Positions 63,976-64,000 of a DNA stretch of 64,000 bases are shown in pieces. Numbering within the stretch: position 1 is the stretch's first letter; every line of letters begins with the position of its first letter. Origin of the DNA: Acanthosepion lycidas (lineage: Eukaryota; Mollusca; Cephalopoda; Sepiida; Sepiidae); NCBI GenBank assembly GCA_963932145.1, contig OZ010586.1, forward strand, positions 48,049,345 to 48,113,344, written 5' to 3'. The translations under genes and the position numbers were made by a program. Below the pieces are notes generated by a model. The model made no database searches. It was not told the DNA's origin and worked only from the letters and a program-made list of their open reading frames with translations.

Positions 63976-64000
63976 TTATCTATGTATCCATCTATCTATC
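63907..64000. repeat. (ATCT)n microsatellite
   Basis: About 23 tetranucleotide units, running off the window. Confidence 0.98.

Overview
This is intergenic, repeat-built animal DNA with no host gene that I can recognise. It is AT-rich, full of (AT)n, (CA)n, (GATA)n, (GAAA)n and (GAA)n microsatellites, and the recognisable coding matter is all transposon debris. The combination of tRNA-headed SINEs, several LINE lineages, Penelope-like elements, Helitrons, mariner and piggyBac relics and very long (AT)n tracts fits a mollusc, most likely a coleoid cephalopod; that assignment is inference. Conspicuous open frames such as IYIYIY, KEKERK, LLPPLL or a ten-residue GKTINYIRVL repeat are translations of simple repeats, not genes.

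Layout. 0-5 kb: a ~126-bp tandem array carrying hammerhead-ribozyme-like motifs, a decayed mariner, a purine tract, two SINEs in opposite orientation, and a tandem array of LINE 3' ends with (GAAA)n tails. 5-13 kb: a Helitron, (AT)n tracts, a Tc1/mariner-type N-terminal fragment, a foldback, a second transposase fossil, pogo-like MITEs, and a perfect 212-bp palindrome next to a ~218-bp (AT)n tract. 13-20 kb: a SINE, then a piggyBac transposase fossil split by a Helitron and by a nearly complete mariner with intact inverted repeats and TA duplications, then LINE fragments nested in one another. 20-24 kb: SINE, a second array of LINE 3' ends with (GAA)n, a possible solo LTR, a DUF4817-like transposase fragment. 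24-31 kb: Penelope-like element (PLE) pieces with a ladder of tail copies, a Helitron 5' end, a gag-like retroelement fossil, unrecognised coding remnants, a LINE and another possible solo LTR. 31-43 kb: dispersed repeats, a 17-unit 30-bp minisatellite, a second copy of the first Helitron family, several LINE copies, a second piggyBac C-terminus. 43-54 kb: quiet AT-rich sequence with a recent 253-bp tandem duplication, two PLE fragments and a foldback. 54-64 kb: a hAT-like element containing a Helitron that contains a MITE, more LINE pieces, a foldback, an inverted pair of hammerhead-motif repeats, and SINEs.

The parts work together only as a record of insertion: elements sit inside elements, tails and microsatellites act as landing places, and short palindromes recur. 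Two threads deserve most attention. First, about ten hairpin motifs resemble the minimal hammerhead ribozymes known from PLEs, some next to PLE tails and four in a tandem array. Second, six copies of an 80-102-bp perfect palindrome have ends that match the MADE1/cecropia-mariner type.
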